A DNA stretch of 64,000 nt from Nothopassalora personata (lineage: Eukaryota > Ascomycota > Dothideomycetes > Mycosphaerellales > Mycosphaerellaceae). A program made the translations under genes and the position numbers. Numbering within the stretch: the stretch's first letter is position 1; each line of letters starts with the position of its first letter. Location of the stretch: positions 1,798,001-1,862,000 of the forward strand of contig CM066291.1 of the NCBI GenBank assembly GCA_033816765.1, written 5' to 3'. Under the pieces are notes generated by a model. That model did not search any database. It saw nothing but the letters and a program-made list of their open reading frames with translations, and was not told where the DNA came from. Positions 53,490 through 64,000 of this stretch are shown in pieces.

Positions 53490-53710
53490 TACTACTTCTA
53501 GTAAGGCTAGCGAGGCTAGTAAGGTTATTAAGGCTAGTAAGTCTAGTACTTATCCTACTAATAATATATTAACTTACTTAGCCGCGGTAGAGGATCGTAT
53601 TTAGTAATTAGAGGGTACTATTAGCCGCTTAATTGAATTTATTAGCGGTCTACTAGGTAGCGAGTTAGTCGCTATATTTCGCTCGCTCTTAGTAATAATA
53701 TAATATTAAG

Positions 53711-54649
53711 TAGTCTACCTCCTATCTCTATACTACGAGTCTATACTTCCCTCTACTTTTTCGGTCTTAGCTACCTCGTAGATAGCTCGATAACAAGCCT
53801 ATTTCTCGGTGCCTTTATACGCTAGTTATCGTTAGGTAGACTCTAAAGTAATAGCTACGAGTCTAGCTACGAGTCTAGCTATAAGTTGTCTAGCTATATA
53901 ATTACTAAAGTACTAGTTACTACTATAGACTCGCTTAAGGCACTAGTTACTACTAACTCGCTTAAGGTACTAGTTACTACTATAGTCTCGCTTAAGGACT
54001 CCTTCTTAATCTCTCTAATTTAACTCGTAGCTAGACTCGTACGCTCTTCCTTTACCTTCTTAACTAATACTTTACTAGCTAATATACTTACTAGCTTATT
54101 ACCTAAACCTTTCTCTATAAATACTAAATTCTACTATTACGAGGGGGCTCTAAACCCCGTTAGCTACGGAGACGAAGAGTATTAAGGGCTACTAGCTATA
54201 AGATTAATATACTCTAGAGACTCGGCGATTAGAGTTATAGTATATCGATATGGTAAGCTATGACTTACTAGACGCTTCTCGCTCTAGCTTACTATACTCG
54301 CTAAATAAGAAGTAGCCTAACTCGCTATAGTAGCCTAGCGAGTAATACCCTAATCCGCTAGACGCTTCTCGCTCTAGCTTACTATACTCGCTAAACGAGA
54401 AGTAGCCTAACTCGCTATGGTAGCCTAGCGAGCAATGCCCTAATCTACTAGACGTACTATAGTACTCGCTACTATACTCGCTCGCTAGTCCTTAAGCTTA
54501 CGCTCGTATCGGCGGTCTACGTCCTTTATAAGTTCGCTAAGACTAGCTAAGGACTTATCGCTACTCGGCGAGTCCTCTACTACTCCTTATCTATATAGAT
54601 TATTTAAGGCTCCGCGACCTTAGTTAACCTAATACGTAACGTTAACTAG
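53711..54649. mobile_element. Element C, middle part (no recognised domain)
   Basis: This is RIPed sequence between elements A and B. It holds about three copies of CTCGCTTAAGGYACTAGTTACTACT (about 53930-54000, written in IUPAC as a 25-bp unit with one variable base) and a 90-bp tandem duplication. No coding domain is seen. Confidence 0.5.
54268..54447. repeat. 90-bp tandem duplication
   Basis: 54268-54357 and 54358-54447 are near-identical 90-bp units starting CTAGACGCTTCTCGCTC. A third copy begins at 54448 and diverges after about ten bases. The differences include C/T and A/G transitions. Confidence 0.88.
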
Positions 54650-54811
54650 TGTAAGGGGCGGGCCCCTGTTTCTTAGTATAGGCTACGCCTATGCGTTCGG
54701 ATTGCTTTCCGACACCTTTTCTTCGGACAGCGTGTAACTTCCCCTTTCTTCTATATTGAACTTATTATAAACTTTATAGAACTTTAGTATATACGTCGTT
54801 TACCCGTAACA
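54650..54811 (+). repeat. 5' LTR of element B
   Basis: This LTR is 162 bp, starting TGTAAGGGGCGGG and ending CCCGTAACA. It differs from the 3' LTR mainly by TpG/TpA and CpA/TpA transitions. Confidence 0.92.
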
Positions 54812-55179
54812 TTAAGTTCGATCCATTCGAATTAGCTAGGTACCTACTATTAAAGAGACGGGATACGTAATAACGTCGCCGGGTAGCGAGAACCCCGGGA
54901 CTAGTACCCCGAATGAAAACTTCTAACTTATGCTTTAGTAACTGTACTAGCGATAGGAAGAGATGCAAGCCGAATTAATTATAACGCGCGCCGCTTTAAA
55001 AGAATCGGAAGACGCTCGACGTTAGTTAACACCTATAGTCTCGCTACTAGTTTATAATGAGACGACTACTAGTAACCTAATAAGACAGCTACTATAGACG
55101 CTAAACGCCGCCGCGCCCTCGCCGCGTACCGGAGAAGAACCGTCGGGTCCTAGAGGCTAGAACCCCCCTTCCTAGGACG

Positions 55180-56050
55180 GTAAGGTAGAGACATTCCGCG
55201 ATTACTTCTTAAGGTTAAAGAGCTCTTTTTAGGGTACGATCCGCCCTAAAACCGACGCTCTCTAAGGAGTATTACTAGGATACGATTAACGACACCTTAC
55301 TAGCGAGAGAGCGTACTAGGATGCGGCACTTCTAGGATAAGGGAGACGGCAAACTTAGGAAGGACCCCGTTACTTTCTTTACGTAACTCGAGAAAGTCTT
55401 CGGTAATAGCAACGAGCGCGCTAAGGCCCTAGAGTAGCTTACTAAGATTAAACATATAAACGGTTAACCTTAGTACGATTACTAGATGAAATTCGACGGA
55501 CTCCTACTAAGCGCCGGCGGAGAGAACTAGAGCGACGACGCGAAGATTAGTTACTTACGTAACACCTTCTCGAACCCCGTTCGGATATACACGGCGGCTA
55601 TACTAAAAAAGGAGGACTACTACGAGTTTACGGGGGAGGTCGAACGGATTATAACTAACCTCGAGGACACGGACTAGTTTAAAATAGCCTATAAGAGGTA
55701 GAAGGACAACAATAAGGACTCTAGTACAACCGCTATAGTTACTACCCGTTCTATTACGAGAGCGGCTAGTAGCTAGGTTAATGCCGACGGTAACACTATT
55801 ATAGCACTAACCCGGACAAGCGGAGGCCGCCCTAGAAGTCGTAGAGATCGGAAGGAGGATAAAGGGAAGTAGAGAGTAAAATAGGTAGACACCGCGGAGA
55901 GGGATCGTAGGCGTTAAGAATAGCTCTACTTCTGCTATAGAGCGAGCGGACATCGAGTAAAGGAATGCCCGTACGCCGTAGCAGTTAATCCTACTAGGAT
56001 TAACGCGGCCTCGGTCGCGCCGATCCTAGAGGACGACGGGTTTAAGTCGG
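55180..56050 (+). pseudogene. Gag of element B
   Basis: The plus-strand frame includes a Retrotrans_gag-like helical region (about 55300-55650). It ends in a knuckle YFCYRASGHRVKECP (55927-55971), CX2CX4HX4C with the first Cys changed to Tyr. Confidence 0.8.
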
Positions 56051-56699
56051 ATCCCGGAGAGATAGGAAAAGACTAGCTCCTAGTTGAAAGCTAGAACTAG
56101 GAGATAAAGAAGCACTAGTAAAGGGGTAGAACGTAGTTAAGAGTTCTAAATAGGAATCTTATATATACTAACGTACTCCTAAACGAAAGTTACGGAACGT
56201 TTACCCTTATCGATAAAGGATATATGTACTACGCTATAATTAACGGAGACTTAGTAAAAGGCCTCGGTCTCACGTATGTTAGTAACGAGAGCCGCAAGGC
56301 TATAGGGTTTACGAAGGCGATACGGAACTCGATCGAAGGAGTAGTCGCCTTCCGCATAGAAATTGCCGGGATCTACTAGGTGGTTTATGCTTATGTCGTG
56401 TCTAATCTAGACTTCCCTATAATCCTAGGGAACCCGTAGAAGGCGCATAATTAGATCCGGACCGCGCCTAAAAAGCGCCGGTACTACTATAGCTTAGTAA
56501 AGAAATAGGTACCCGAAGGGCGTAACTACGAAGAACATAAGTCGGGTAAGCATTTCGCTACGATTGCCGCGGTAACCGTAGAAGATATTAAGAAAGCCCT
56601 TAGTAAGAAGGAGCCGCCTACGCGAGAGGAACTTAAGAAGGGCTTGCCTCTAGAACTTTAGGATATGTTACCGTTGTTTTCTACTAGGGAAGCTAATAA

Positions 56700-58060
56700 A
56701 CTAGCTCTATACCGCGGCGACCTTAACTATAAGATCGAGATACGGACGAAAGCCGACGGAAGCCCGGAACTATTGCCCTAGGGACCGCTCTATAGCATGT
56801 CGAAGGACGAGCTACTTGTCCTCCGGAAGTCGCTAACGGAGCTATAGCGTAAGGGTTACATTCGCCCTTCTACCTTAGAAGCGGCGGCTCCCGTCTTATT
56901 CGTAAAGAAGCCCGGGGGAGGACTTAGGTTCTACTGCGATTATAGAGCACTAAATTCGATTACTAAGTAGGACCGTTACCCGCTTCTATTAATCCCGGAA
57001 ACCATTTGGAACCTAACGGGCGCTAGATAGATTACGAAGGTTAACGTTATTACCGCATTCTACTACCTTCGGATAGCTCGAGGCGAAGAGTATAAGACGG
57101 CTTTTCGAACTAGGTTCGGTCTATAGGAGTGGCTAGTATGTCCGTTCGGTTTATCCGGGGCCCCTATAACATTCTAGCGGTACATTAAAAGTTTATTACG
57201 GGACTACCTAGACGACTTTACCTCGGCCTACGCTAACGACGTCGTTATTTACTCCGACGGAACAAAAGAGGACTATTTCTAGAAGGTTCGCATCGTGCTC
57301 TAGAAGCTTTAGGACGGAGGCCTTTTCCTAGATCTAGGGAAGTGTAAGTTCGTATAGAAGAAGGTTAAGTACCTCGGGTTTATTATATATGCCGACGGGA
57401 TAGGAGTAGGACCCGACCCCGAGAAGGTAGCAGTAGTAAAGGACTAGAAGGTACCAGTTACCTAGAAGGAAGTGCGGCGTTTCTTAGGCTTTACGAACTA
57501 CTACCGGATGTTTATTCTAAACTATTCGAAGCTCGCCGAGCCCTTAACGTCGCTAACCGGTAAGAATAAGGTGTTTTCCTAGGGAGATCGTTAGGCTAAT
57601 ACGTTTAAGTCCCTAAAGGATAAGTACTATAAAGCACTAGTTTTAGCCTACTAGAACCTAGAGCTCCCTACCTTTTTAGAGACGGACTATAGCGGCTTTA
57701 CGCTTAGAGGCGCCCTCCTATAAGAAAAGGACGGAGTCGTAAAACTAGTAGGATTCTACTCGAAGAAGCTTAATAAGGCTAAGATTAACTACGACATTTA
57801 CGATAAGGAGATGCTCGCGGTAGTGTCCTATCTTAAGGAATAGGCTCCCGAGTTAAAAACATGTAGGCCCTTTATAATCTAGACGGACTACAAGAACCTA
57901 GAATACTTTATAACGAAGAGATAGCTTTCCGAACGGCAGATCCGGTAGGTTAAGGAAGTTATAAAATTCTAGTTTTCACTAGTGTATAGGCCGGGCACCG
58001 AGGCGATTGTACCGGACGCCCTTTCTCGAAGGGATTAGGACACACTTAGGTAGGACGATA
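56700..58060 (+). pseudogene. Reverse transcriptase and RNase H of element B
   Basis: Blocks in frame: [30 protein letters not shown] and [14 protein letters not shown]. RNase H blocks are TDYSGFTLRGALL, FYSKKLNKAKINYDIYDKEM and RPGTEAIVPDALSRR. The catalytic YADD box reads YANDVVIYS (57229-57255), an Asp-to-Asn change. Many TAG stops occur at Trp/Gln sites. Confidence 0.93.
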
Positions 58061-58509
58061 AGTTATTACGGTATCGTAGGTTTCTTAAACCGGACATCGT
58101 AAAGAATTGGCCGGGCTCGAAGGTAGACGCTAGCTCTACTATAAAGGTTTCGTTAGTACGAATCTTAGCTACGCAGTTCGAAGGACTATCCGCCGTAGAA
58201 GAGGCGGATTTACCGGGCGCACTACTAGGACCCTTTTAAGACTAAGAGCTAAACGACCTCTAGGAAAGAACTATCGAGAAGGATAGTACGTTCTAAGCGG
58301 TACACCGCGCGATTAAGATAGGAGCGCGTTTACTTCCTAGCGAGGTAAAACTTAAGGTGCAAGTAGGTAACTATAACATCGACTATAATAGGTATCTTCG
58401 CTACCGCGGTAGGATTTAGGTGCCTAGAGCTCCTAGTTCTACGGAGTCCGACTATAAGGAGGCGGACACAGCGATTCTATAGAACGACACCCTTCGAACT
58501 AAGCTAATC

Positions 58510-59380
58510 TAATCCGTGCACGATTCACCGGTGTACGGCCACCCTAGCCGGGACTCTATAGTATTGATACTAAGTCGCAACTTCTACTAGCCCCTATAGT
58601 CTAAGCACGTAAGGCAGTTCTTAAGGAACTATAACTACTGCGGTAGGAATAAGGTGTAGAGAGAATAAAAACACGGCCTCCTATAACCCTTACCGGTCCC
58701 CGACCGATTCTTCGAGGAGATCTCGATAGATTTCATGACGGACATACCCGAGTCGTAAGGGAACACTTACCTCTAGGTAATTAAGGATCGACTAAGCAAG
58801 ACCGTCGTTTTAGAAGCGATGCCTACTATAAAAGCCGAGGACTACGCTAAGAGGTTCTTAGACTACTAGGTGAGATACTATAGCCTCCCTTAAGCTATCA
58901 CGAGTGACCGGGGTACTAACTAGACGAGTACCTTCTAGAGGACCCTCTGTCGTTTAACCGGTGTAAAATAGAGGCTTAGCTCCGCCTACTACCTATAAAC
59001 CGACGGAGGCCCGGAACGGTTAAACTAGGAAGTCTAGGCTTACCTTCGTAACTACATTAACTATAAGCAGTCCGACTAGAAACGCTAGCTCCCTACGGCG
59101 TAACTTGCTCTAAACGCGCGGTATTACGCTGGGCTAGGAATAAGCCCCTTCTTCGCGGTATACGGATACGAGGCACTATTACCCGTTTAGTTATAACCGG
59201 ATCTAGAGACCTCTTAGTTAGACGCCGCGTAACGGGCAACGCTATTCGTAGAAAGGATATAAAAGATCACGGACCTATGTTAGGCGAGCATAGCGGAAGC
59301 CGCCTAAAAATAGGAGGACTACGCTAACCGGGATAGAAAGCCCGCACTAATCTATCGTGTAAGCGATAAAGTTTAGCTAG
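58510..59380 (+). pseudogene. Integrase of element B
   Basis: An H2C2 zinc region (VYGHPSRDS, then YNYCGR with Cys-to-Tyr) precedes the core: SIDFMTDIPES, VIKDRLSKTVVLEAMP, AITSDRGTN and ALNARYYAGLGISPFF. Both Asp blocks are readable. RIP stops interrupt it. Confidence 0.9.
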
Positions 59381-59604
59381 ACCTACGTAACTATATTACT
59401 ATACGACTAAAGAAGAGCCTCGACTATAGACACGCGAAGTATACGGTAGTAGAAGTGATCTTACCGTTGTCTATACGCTTATCTAGGATCCCCGACGGGA
59501 TCTACCCGGTCTTCTATCCTAACTTACTACGACCTATAAGCTAAGACCCCTTACCTAGATAGGAGATTGATAATAAATAGCCGGACCCTATTATAATTTA
59601 GTCT

Positions 59605-59755
59605 TACGAAGAGTAGCAGGTGGAAGAGATCCTTTACGCTAGAACTAAGCTTAGAGGTAGAGGCCGAGTACGCGAAGTCCTAGTAAAATAGACCGGATAC
59701 TATAAGCCTACATAGGAACCATTAGGGTACCTCGCGGACACAGCGGCCGCGGATA
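59605..59755 (+). pseudogene. Chromodomain of element B
   Basis: The frame reads VEEILYARTKLRGRGRVREV, LVK, stop (Trp expected), TGYYKPT, stop (Trp expected), EPLGYLADTAAADNFER. This is the VExILxxR...LVKWxGY..PTWEP chromodomain pattern at the pol C-terminus. Confidence 0.85.
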
Positions 59756-59899
59756 ACTTCGAGAGGAAATATAGTAACCTAATAACGCATAACGGACCGA
59801 AGGAGGCATAGGATACGAATAGAAGGGGGAAAAGGCGAAAAGGTAAGGATTACTAGGGATTTAGCGTAGACATAGGCGTTTAGGAAAAGGTAGGCGTTC

Positions 59900-61261
59900 T
59901 TTTAGGTTCGGGAGTCTTTTTAGGAGATAGAGAGAAGTGAGAAGGTAGAGGTAAGTTTAAGAGCGTTTTATTTTAGCGGCGTCCGCCGTAAAAGTAGCGG
60001 AGCCCGATCCCTTTCGAGATAGCTACATACTATAATAGCCCGGTCGCGGCCCGCGCGAAAGATAAGGGTACCTAAAGGCTAGTTAGTGGAGGCCGAGGCC
60101 TAACGCACGCGGCGCTAGCCTAGCTAGAGGTCGCGTAGGGCGCCCCCGGGACTAAGAGGTCGGTTAGCGATAGTTTTGCGACGGGGCCCGTAGTATATAC
60201 GTCTACCTAAAGGTAAGCTAAGCATTAGCTACAGTGCCTATAACCTTAGTAGCGACCGTACTAGAAGAATCGGTAAGCGCGTATAAAGAGGCAGGGGCCG
60301 TAGAAACTTACCGGGAGAGTATACTAGTACGCTAGAGAGGCTTTAAAGCCTTCTAGGCTTTAAGGACGGCGCGGAGCTTAGTACGAGCGTCGTCGCTAAA
60401 AGACCGTAAGCCGGTAGGAAAGTCGCGGAGGACGCTAGGGAGGATGCTTACGCGCGGTTCTAGTTAGTAGCGCGGGTCTACTTAGTATAGACGGCGTAGG
60501 CGAGCTCCGGCCTAAAACGCGCGGTTAGCGATAATTTTCCTTTAGGGTCCGCGCGGTATATATATGTCCTCGCAATGCTTACGATTAGTGTTATAGGCCT
60601 AGTAGGCGCGCGCGGTTGCGCCCTAACGATATTTAGCGGACCCCGATAAGAATGGGACGAGGACCGGTACTTATATACTAGGAGACGTAGTCTACGCTAG
60701 TAGAGGCGTAGGGGACGTAGTAGATGCGGCGTTAGGCCATTTTATGCTAGGCTCCGGTTAGAATGTTTCGGTCTCCGTAGGAATTCATTCGGACTCACTT
60801 AATGGTATTAATAGGAGATGTAGTAGTGGTAGTTTCTATTTACGGCATACTATTAGTATCTATCGGTACCCGTAGGGAAAATGTCGTCTCCCTAAGCGAT
60901 AGGCATAGGATGCGCGAATATGCCCCTAAGGCTAGAGACGCTTAGCTAGGGGGAGGGGGAGGGGCGACTTACGCGTACGGTAGGTAATAAGAAAAAGAAA
61001 GAAAAAAAAGAGAACGAGAACCTAAAGATATGTTCTAGGCTCCTATTATTTACATGTAACAATAGCTATTGTTACTAGGTGGACAATAGCAAACCTTATA
61101 CTCACCTAGGTAACAATACTTTATCTCGGCGTCGGCGGGGCTAGACAATAAGGAAGAGAGGCTCGGGCACTTCCTATTACGAGCCTAACAAAAACACCTG
61201 GGATAATAGGCTCTAGGGCGGAGCTATAACTAGGGGCGGCGGAGGAGGAAGGGGGGGGTAG
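59900..61261 (+). other. Long 3' non-coding region and purine tract of element B
   Basis: About 1.35 kb without a supportable frame, GC-rich in 60000-60700 with repeated GCGCGCGG patches. It has purine-rich runs at about 60945-61020 and a polypurine tract (GGAGGAGGAAGGGGGGGG) directly before the 3' LTR at about 61241-61258. Confidence 0.6.
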
Positions 61262-61423
61262 TATAAGGGGCGGGCCCCTGTTTCTTAGTATAGGCTACGC
61301 CTATGCGTTCGGATTGCTTTCCGACACCTTTTCTTCGGATAGCGTGTAACTTCCCCTTTCTTCCATATCGAACTTATTATAAACTTCATAGAACTTTAGT
61401 ATATACGTCGTTCACCCGTAATA
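61262..61423 (+). repeat. 3' LTR of element B
   Basis: This LTR is 162 bp and the partner of 54650-54811. It starts TATAAGGGGCGGG (TG changed to TA) and ends CCCGTAATA, followed by ACTAG. Confidence 0.92.
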
Positions 61424-62110
61424 ACTAGTACTTCTTACCTATCCTTTACGTTCTAGACACCCTTAGTATACGGTATGAATATATCCTTAAGATCTTACTC
61501 TCGTAGGCTTAATTTACTTAGAAGAATAGGTATATTATCTTTAGTAGCCTTTATAAAGAGGAAGGGCGGTATAGTATAAGGACGTATAAGCTATAAGCCT
61601 AGCTTATCCGCGCCTTCTTAAAAGACGAGGTTATAAAGCTAGGTTATTATATCTACTACTTTAGCTAAAGACGACTTATAGTAAGTCTATCGTACGGTAA
61701 TTTACTACGCGCTAAGGAGCTTATACGGCTAATACTTCTATATCTTAAGGTCCCCCTTACGTTTAATAGTAAACGGTACCTTATATAGCTTAACGGATAT
61801 TATTAGGCTAGGTCCCCTAGGCGGTTAAGATAGCTTTTCGGCTTTACCCTAGACTAACGAGATAGGAACACTTATACTACGAGCCTTAATAATACTAGTC
61901 CGTAGGCCCTAAGTAGCGCTCGATAACGGGTTAATTCTAGTATTACTAAGCTAGTAAATATAAGTCTACTTATTACGAGCGAGTACCTTATTAGTTCGAC
62001 TATAGCTACTCGCTACGAGTAATATATATAGACCGTATCTAGTAGTACCGTTCGGTTTTAAAGGGGTCTCGGTACTAGGAATCGGTAATAAGGGTAAAGA
62101 CGGACTCGTT
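61424..62110. mobile_element. Element C, right part (no recognised domain)
   Basis: RIPed sequence continues after element B. A plus-strand frame is weakly protein-like with RIP-type stops, but I cannot identify it. Confidence 0.4.
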
Positions 62111-62420
62111 TATTACGGAATAATTCCTATAGACCCTAGAATCATAACGATAAGACGAACACGTAACTCATTCTACCTGAGCGCTTAGACTTAGAGCGAT
62201 TAGACTGCTTATGCTTAGACTGATTAGACTGCTTATGCTTAGAATAATTAGACTAATTGCCGAGTGTTATGGAATAATTCCTATAGACCCTAGAATTATA
62301 ACGATAAGACAAACACGTAACTTATCATACCTAAGCGCTTAGACTTAGAGCGATTAGACTACTTATGCTTAGACTAATTAGACTGCTTATGCTTAGAATA
62401 ATTAGACTAATTACCGAGAT
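62111..62420 (+). repeat. 154-bp tandem duplication at the start of an LTR
   Basis: 62111-62264 and 62265-62418 are near-identical. Each begins T(G/A)TTAYGGAATAATTCC and contains GCTTAGACTRATTAGACT sub-repeats. The TGTTATGG start is LTR-like, so this may be an internal duplication of the 5' LTR of element D, with TTTATATTTAAGAA as a TATA region following at about 62433. Confidence 0.7.
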
Positions 62421-62804
62421 CTACGAATCTCCTTTATATTTAAGAACGCTAAGAACCCCTTACAGTTTCGAGGCGTTTAGCTTACTGTTTAATATTACTG
62501 TTTAGAATACACTACAACCTAACCTCTACCTTACTACTACTTAGTCTTTATAAGACAAGATAGCTACTGCTTTATTACTCTCCCTCAACTTCTAGGCCCG
62601 AGAACAAACCCGATTAAGCTTATCTTCTTAACTTGTAATATTATTAGGTTATACTAAACCTAATAGCTTTAAACGCCCTCTACAATAGGAGACTAATAGA
62701 GTGAACGGGGAACACCCGCCCCTAGTAAAGTAAGTAGAGCCTGACGACCTTAGACCGCGAACGATACTATTAATGCCTTAGCTACTTATATAGGTAACGA
62801 CACC

Positions 62805-63660
62805 CTTAAGGTTAGCAAGCTAGAATACTACTATAGCGACCGAGATAAGTTCGACACTTAGGTCTCTTAGATAGATATATACTTCTTATTTAACTCTATA
62901 CCTAAGAACCTTAAGCCTATCTTTACTACTACCTTTTTAAGAGGACGAGCATAATATTAGGTTAAACTATTCCTTAGGAAATACCTAGATAGTAACGGGG
63001 AAGACAATACCGACGGAATCTTTAGGTTATATAACTATCTTAAGTATACTATAAAGAGCGTCTTTAGTGTCTCTAATAAGATTGCTACTGCCGTTCGTAT
63101 TATTTAGCATTTAACCTAGAAGACATCTACTACCGAATATGCTACTAAATTCTAGGAATACGCGTAACTTACCAATTAGGACGACGAAGCACTTTAAATC
63201 ATATACCGAAGAGGACTAAAGGAGCATGTTAAGGACGAGTTAATAAGGGACGGTCGGAAGATCGATAGCTTAGGCGACCTCGTTGGAGTTACGATTAATC
63301 TTAACGATAAGCTCTACGAAAGAGCTATGGAACGACGATACGATTCTAAGGTATCCGGAAAGGCTAGATACATACTAGGCTACGATAACCGTAATAGAGG
63401 CTTCTACGACAACTATAATAATAAGCCTAGGGACAAACCGTACTACGGACTATAACTAATAGAGCTCGACGTTACCGAAAAAGGTCGTAAGATTAGGAAT
63501 AGTAACGGGAATAGAGCATCCCGGAGTTCGAAAGAAACACGAACTTACTACGGATATAGTAAACCTAGCTACCTAGTAAGGGACTGTCGCGGTAAGAATA
63601 TAGTACGCCGCGAACAGTTTAACATAATACAACCCTAAACTAGTAAATCTAAGAGTAGCG
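62805..63660 (+). pseudogene. Gag of element D
   Basis: The frame reads KVSKLEYYYSDRDKFDT, RLYNYLKYTIKSVFSVSNKI, GLKEHVKDELIRDGRKIDSL and VTINLNDKLYERAMERR, the Retrotrans_gag fold. A knuckle follows, YYGYSKPSYLVRDC (about 63548-63590), in which both early Cys and the His have become Tyr. Stops are TAG/TAA at Gln/Trp sites. Confidence 0.8.
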
Positions 63661-64000
63661 TTAGATCTTAAGGAGATACCGACTATACTCGGAGAGTAGG
63701 GGAGAGAGCTAGTAATAGAAGTACGACGCCTCTCCTAGACCCCTTAGAAGGACGAGGAGGATACCATAGGTAGCAAATAGTAGTTATTCTATTTAATATA
63801 AAAAACTAGCTACGATAGTTTAATATAATAGCACGAAGAGTCGACTACGAGATCGAATCCGAGTCTCGAAATAGTTATAGAAGCCTTTATTAGCGATTCT
63901 ATTACTAAGACTCGTGTTAAGTTTACTACGCCGCGAAGTTAGGCGTAGGGTATTAGCCTTAATAACCGAGAGGAACCCTAGGAGCGACGTATAAGTAAAA

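Larger units (their letters stand above)
40756..53710 (+). pseudogene. ORF of element C, interrupted in frame by element A
   Basis: If element A plus one copy of its TACTA duplication are removed, the frame from 40756-41095 joins 53495 onward without a shift. It reads ...VLTT then TSSKASEASKVIKASKS and a coiled-coil-like AAVEDRI..LEGTISRLIEF, ending near 53710. The reconstructed part is about 180 codons and hydrophilic. Stops inside it are TAG/TAA, as expected of RIP at CAG/CAA. I do not recognise a family. It may be a DNA-binding or gag-like protein of the host transposon. Confidence 0.45.
54650..61423 (+). mobile_element. Gypsy chromovirus element B, RIP-inactivated, plus strand
   Basis: The element is 6774 bp, with 162-bp LTRs (54650-54811, 61262-61423) and ACTAG duplications (54645-54649, 61424-61428). 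Gag with zinc knuckle, RT, RNase H, integrase and chromodomain follow in order on the plus strand. A long 3' non-coding part and a purine tract precede the 3' LTR. Stops are almost all TAG/TAA at Trp/Gln positions. It lies inside element C. Confidence 0.93.
62111..64000 (+). mobile_element. Gypsy element D, 5' part, truncated by the window edge
   Basis: An LTR-like region (62111 to about 62545) is followed by a plus-strand gag with RIP stops. Pol lies beyond the window, and the target duplication cannot be seen. Confidence 0.7.

Noticed and set aside
40141..64000. Giant Starship-type mobile element
   Set aside because: No tyrosine-recombinase (DUF3435-like) captain is readable, and the block is explained by nested LTR elements with matching LTRs and target duplications.

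Overview
The window looks like a chromosome arm segment of a filamentous ascomycete (Pezizomycotina, most likely a Dothideomycete; the class is inferred). The genes have short introns of 48-100 nt with GTRAGT-type donors. They encode typical fungal families: a PTH11/rhodopsin-type membrane protein, patatin-like proteins of the fungal NLR world, an amidase, a class II aldolase, an SDR and an R3H-associated protein. The transposons are LTR retroelements destroyed by repeat-induced point mutation (RIP). In them CpA/TpG is almost absent, TpA is abundant and Gln/Trp codons have become TAG/TAA. CpG is kept, so the blocks stay GC-moderate.

Layout. 1-62: N-terminus of an acyl-CoA-binding protein (minus strand). 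About 230-9040: a composite transposon. An unclassified element with inverted-repeat arms made of 10-bp units is split by a complete chromovirus (1715-8309; 197-bp LTRs, TSD GTAAT). 9399-17292: a self/non-self-type cluster. A 577-aa protein with a glycine-rich N-terminus is divergent from a five-exon patatin-like gene whose GxSxG serine is glycine, followed by a decayed P-loop/RING/patatin pseudogene. 17689-18470: a Copia 3' remnant. 18471-40140: a host gene island with several damaged genes (a single in-frame TAG in a large ORF, a decayed PHO89-type phosphate transporter, a frameshifted amidase). It also holds intact-looking genes (rhodopsin-type 7TM protein, class II aldolase, R3H-associated protein, SDR, and a 1454-aa coiled-coil protein) and a tRNA-Asn-like remnant.

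40141-64000: nested retroelements. An unclassified element C is interrupted by a 12.4-kb Gypsy element A (41096-53489; 431-bp LTRs, TSD TACTA). The next unit is a chromovirus B (54650-61423; 162-bp LTRs, TSD ACTAG), followed by the start of another Gypsy element D running off the right edge. Element A is the most unusual feature. Downstream of pol, in the env-like position, it carries a further reading frame of about 1,050 codons (ORF3). I could follow ORF3 in one uninterrupted frame across RIP stops and across a young, un-RIPed solo LTR (44004-44408, TSD GCGGA). Its product is not one I recognise. Element A also holds two identical 26-bp perfect palindromes, with imperfect copies in both LTRs.

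The two transposon blocks flank a gene island whose members nearest the repeats are the most damaged. The in-frame stops there are compatible with C-to-T changes. All coordinates, splice junctions and frames were worked out by eye from the sequence. Family names rest on motif recognition, not on searches.
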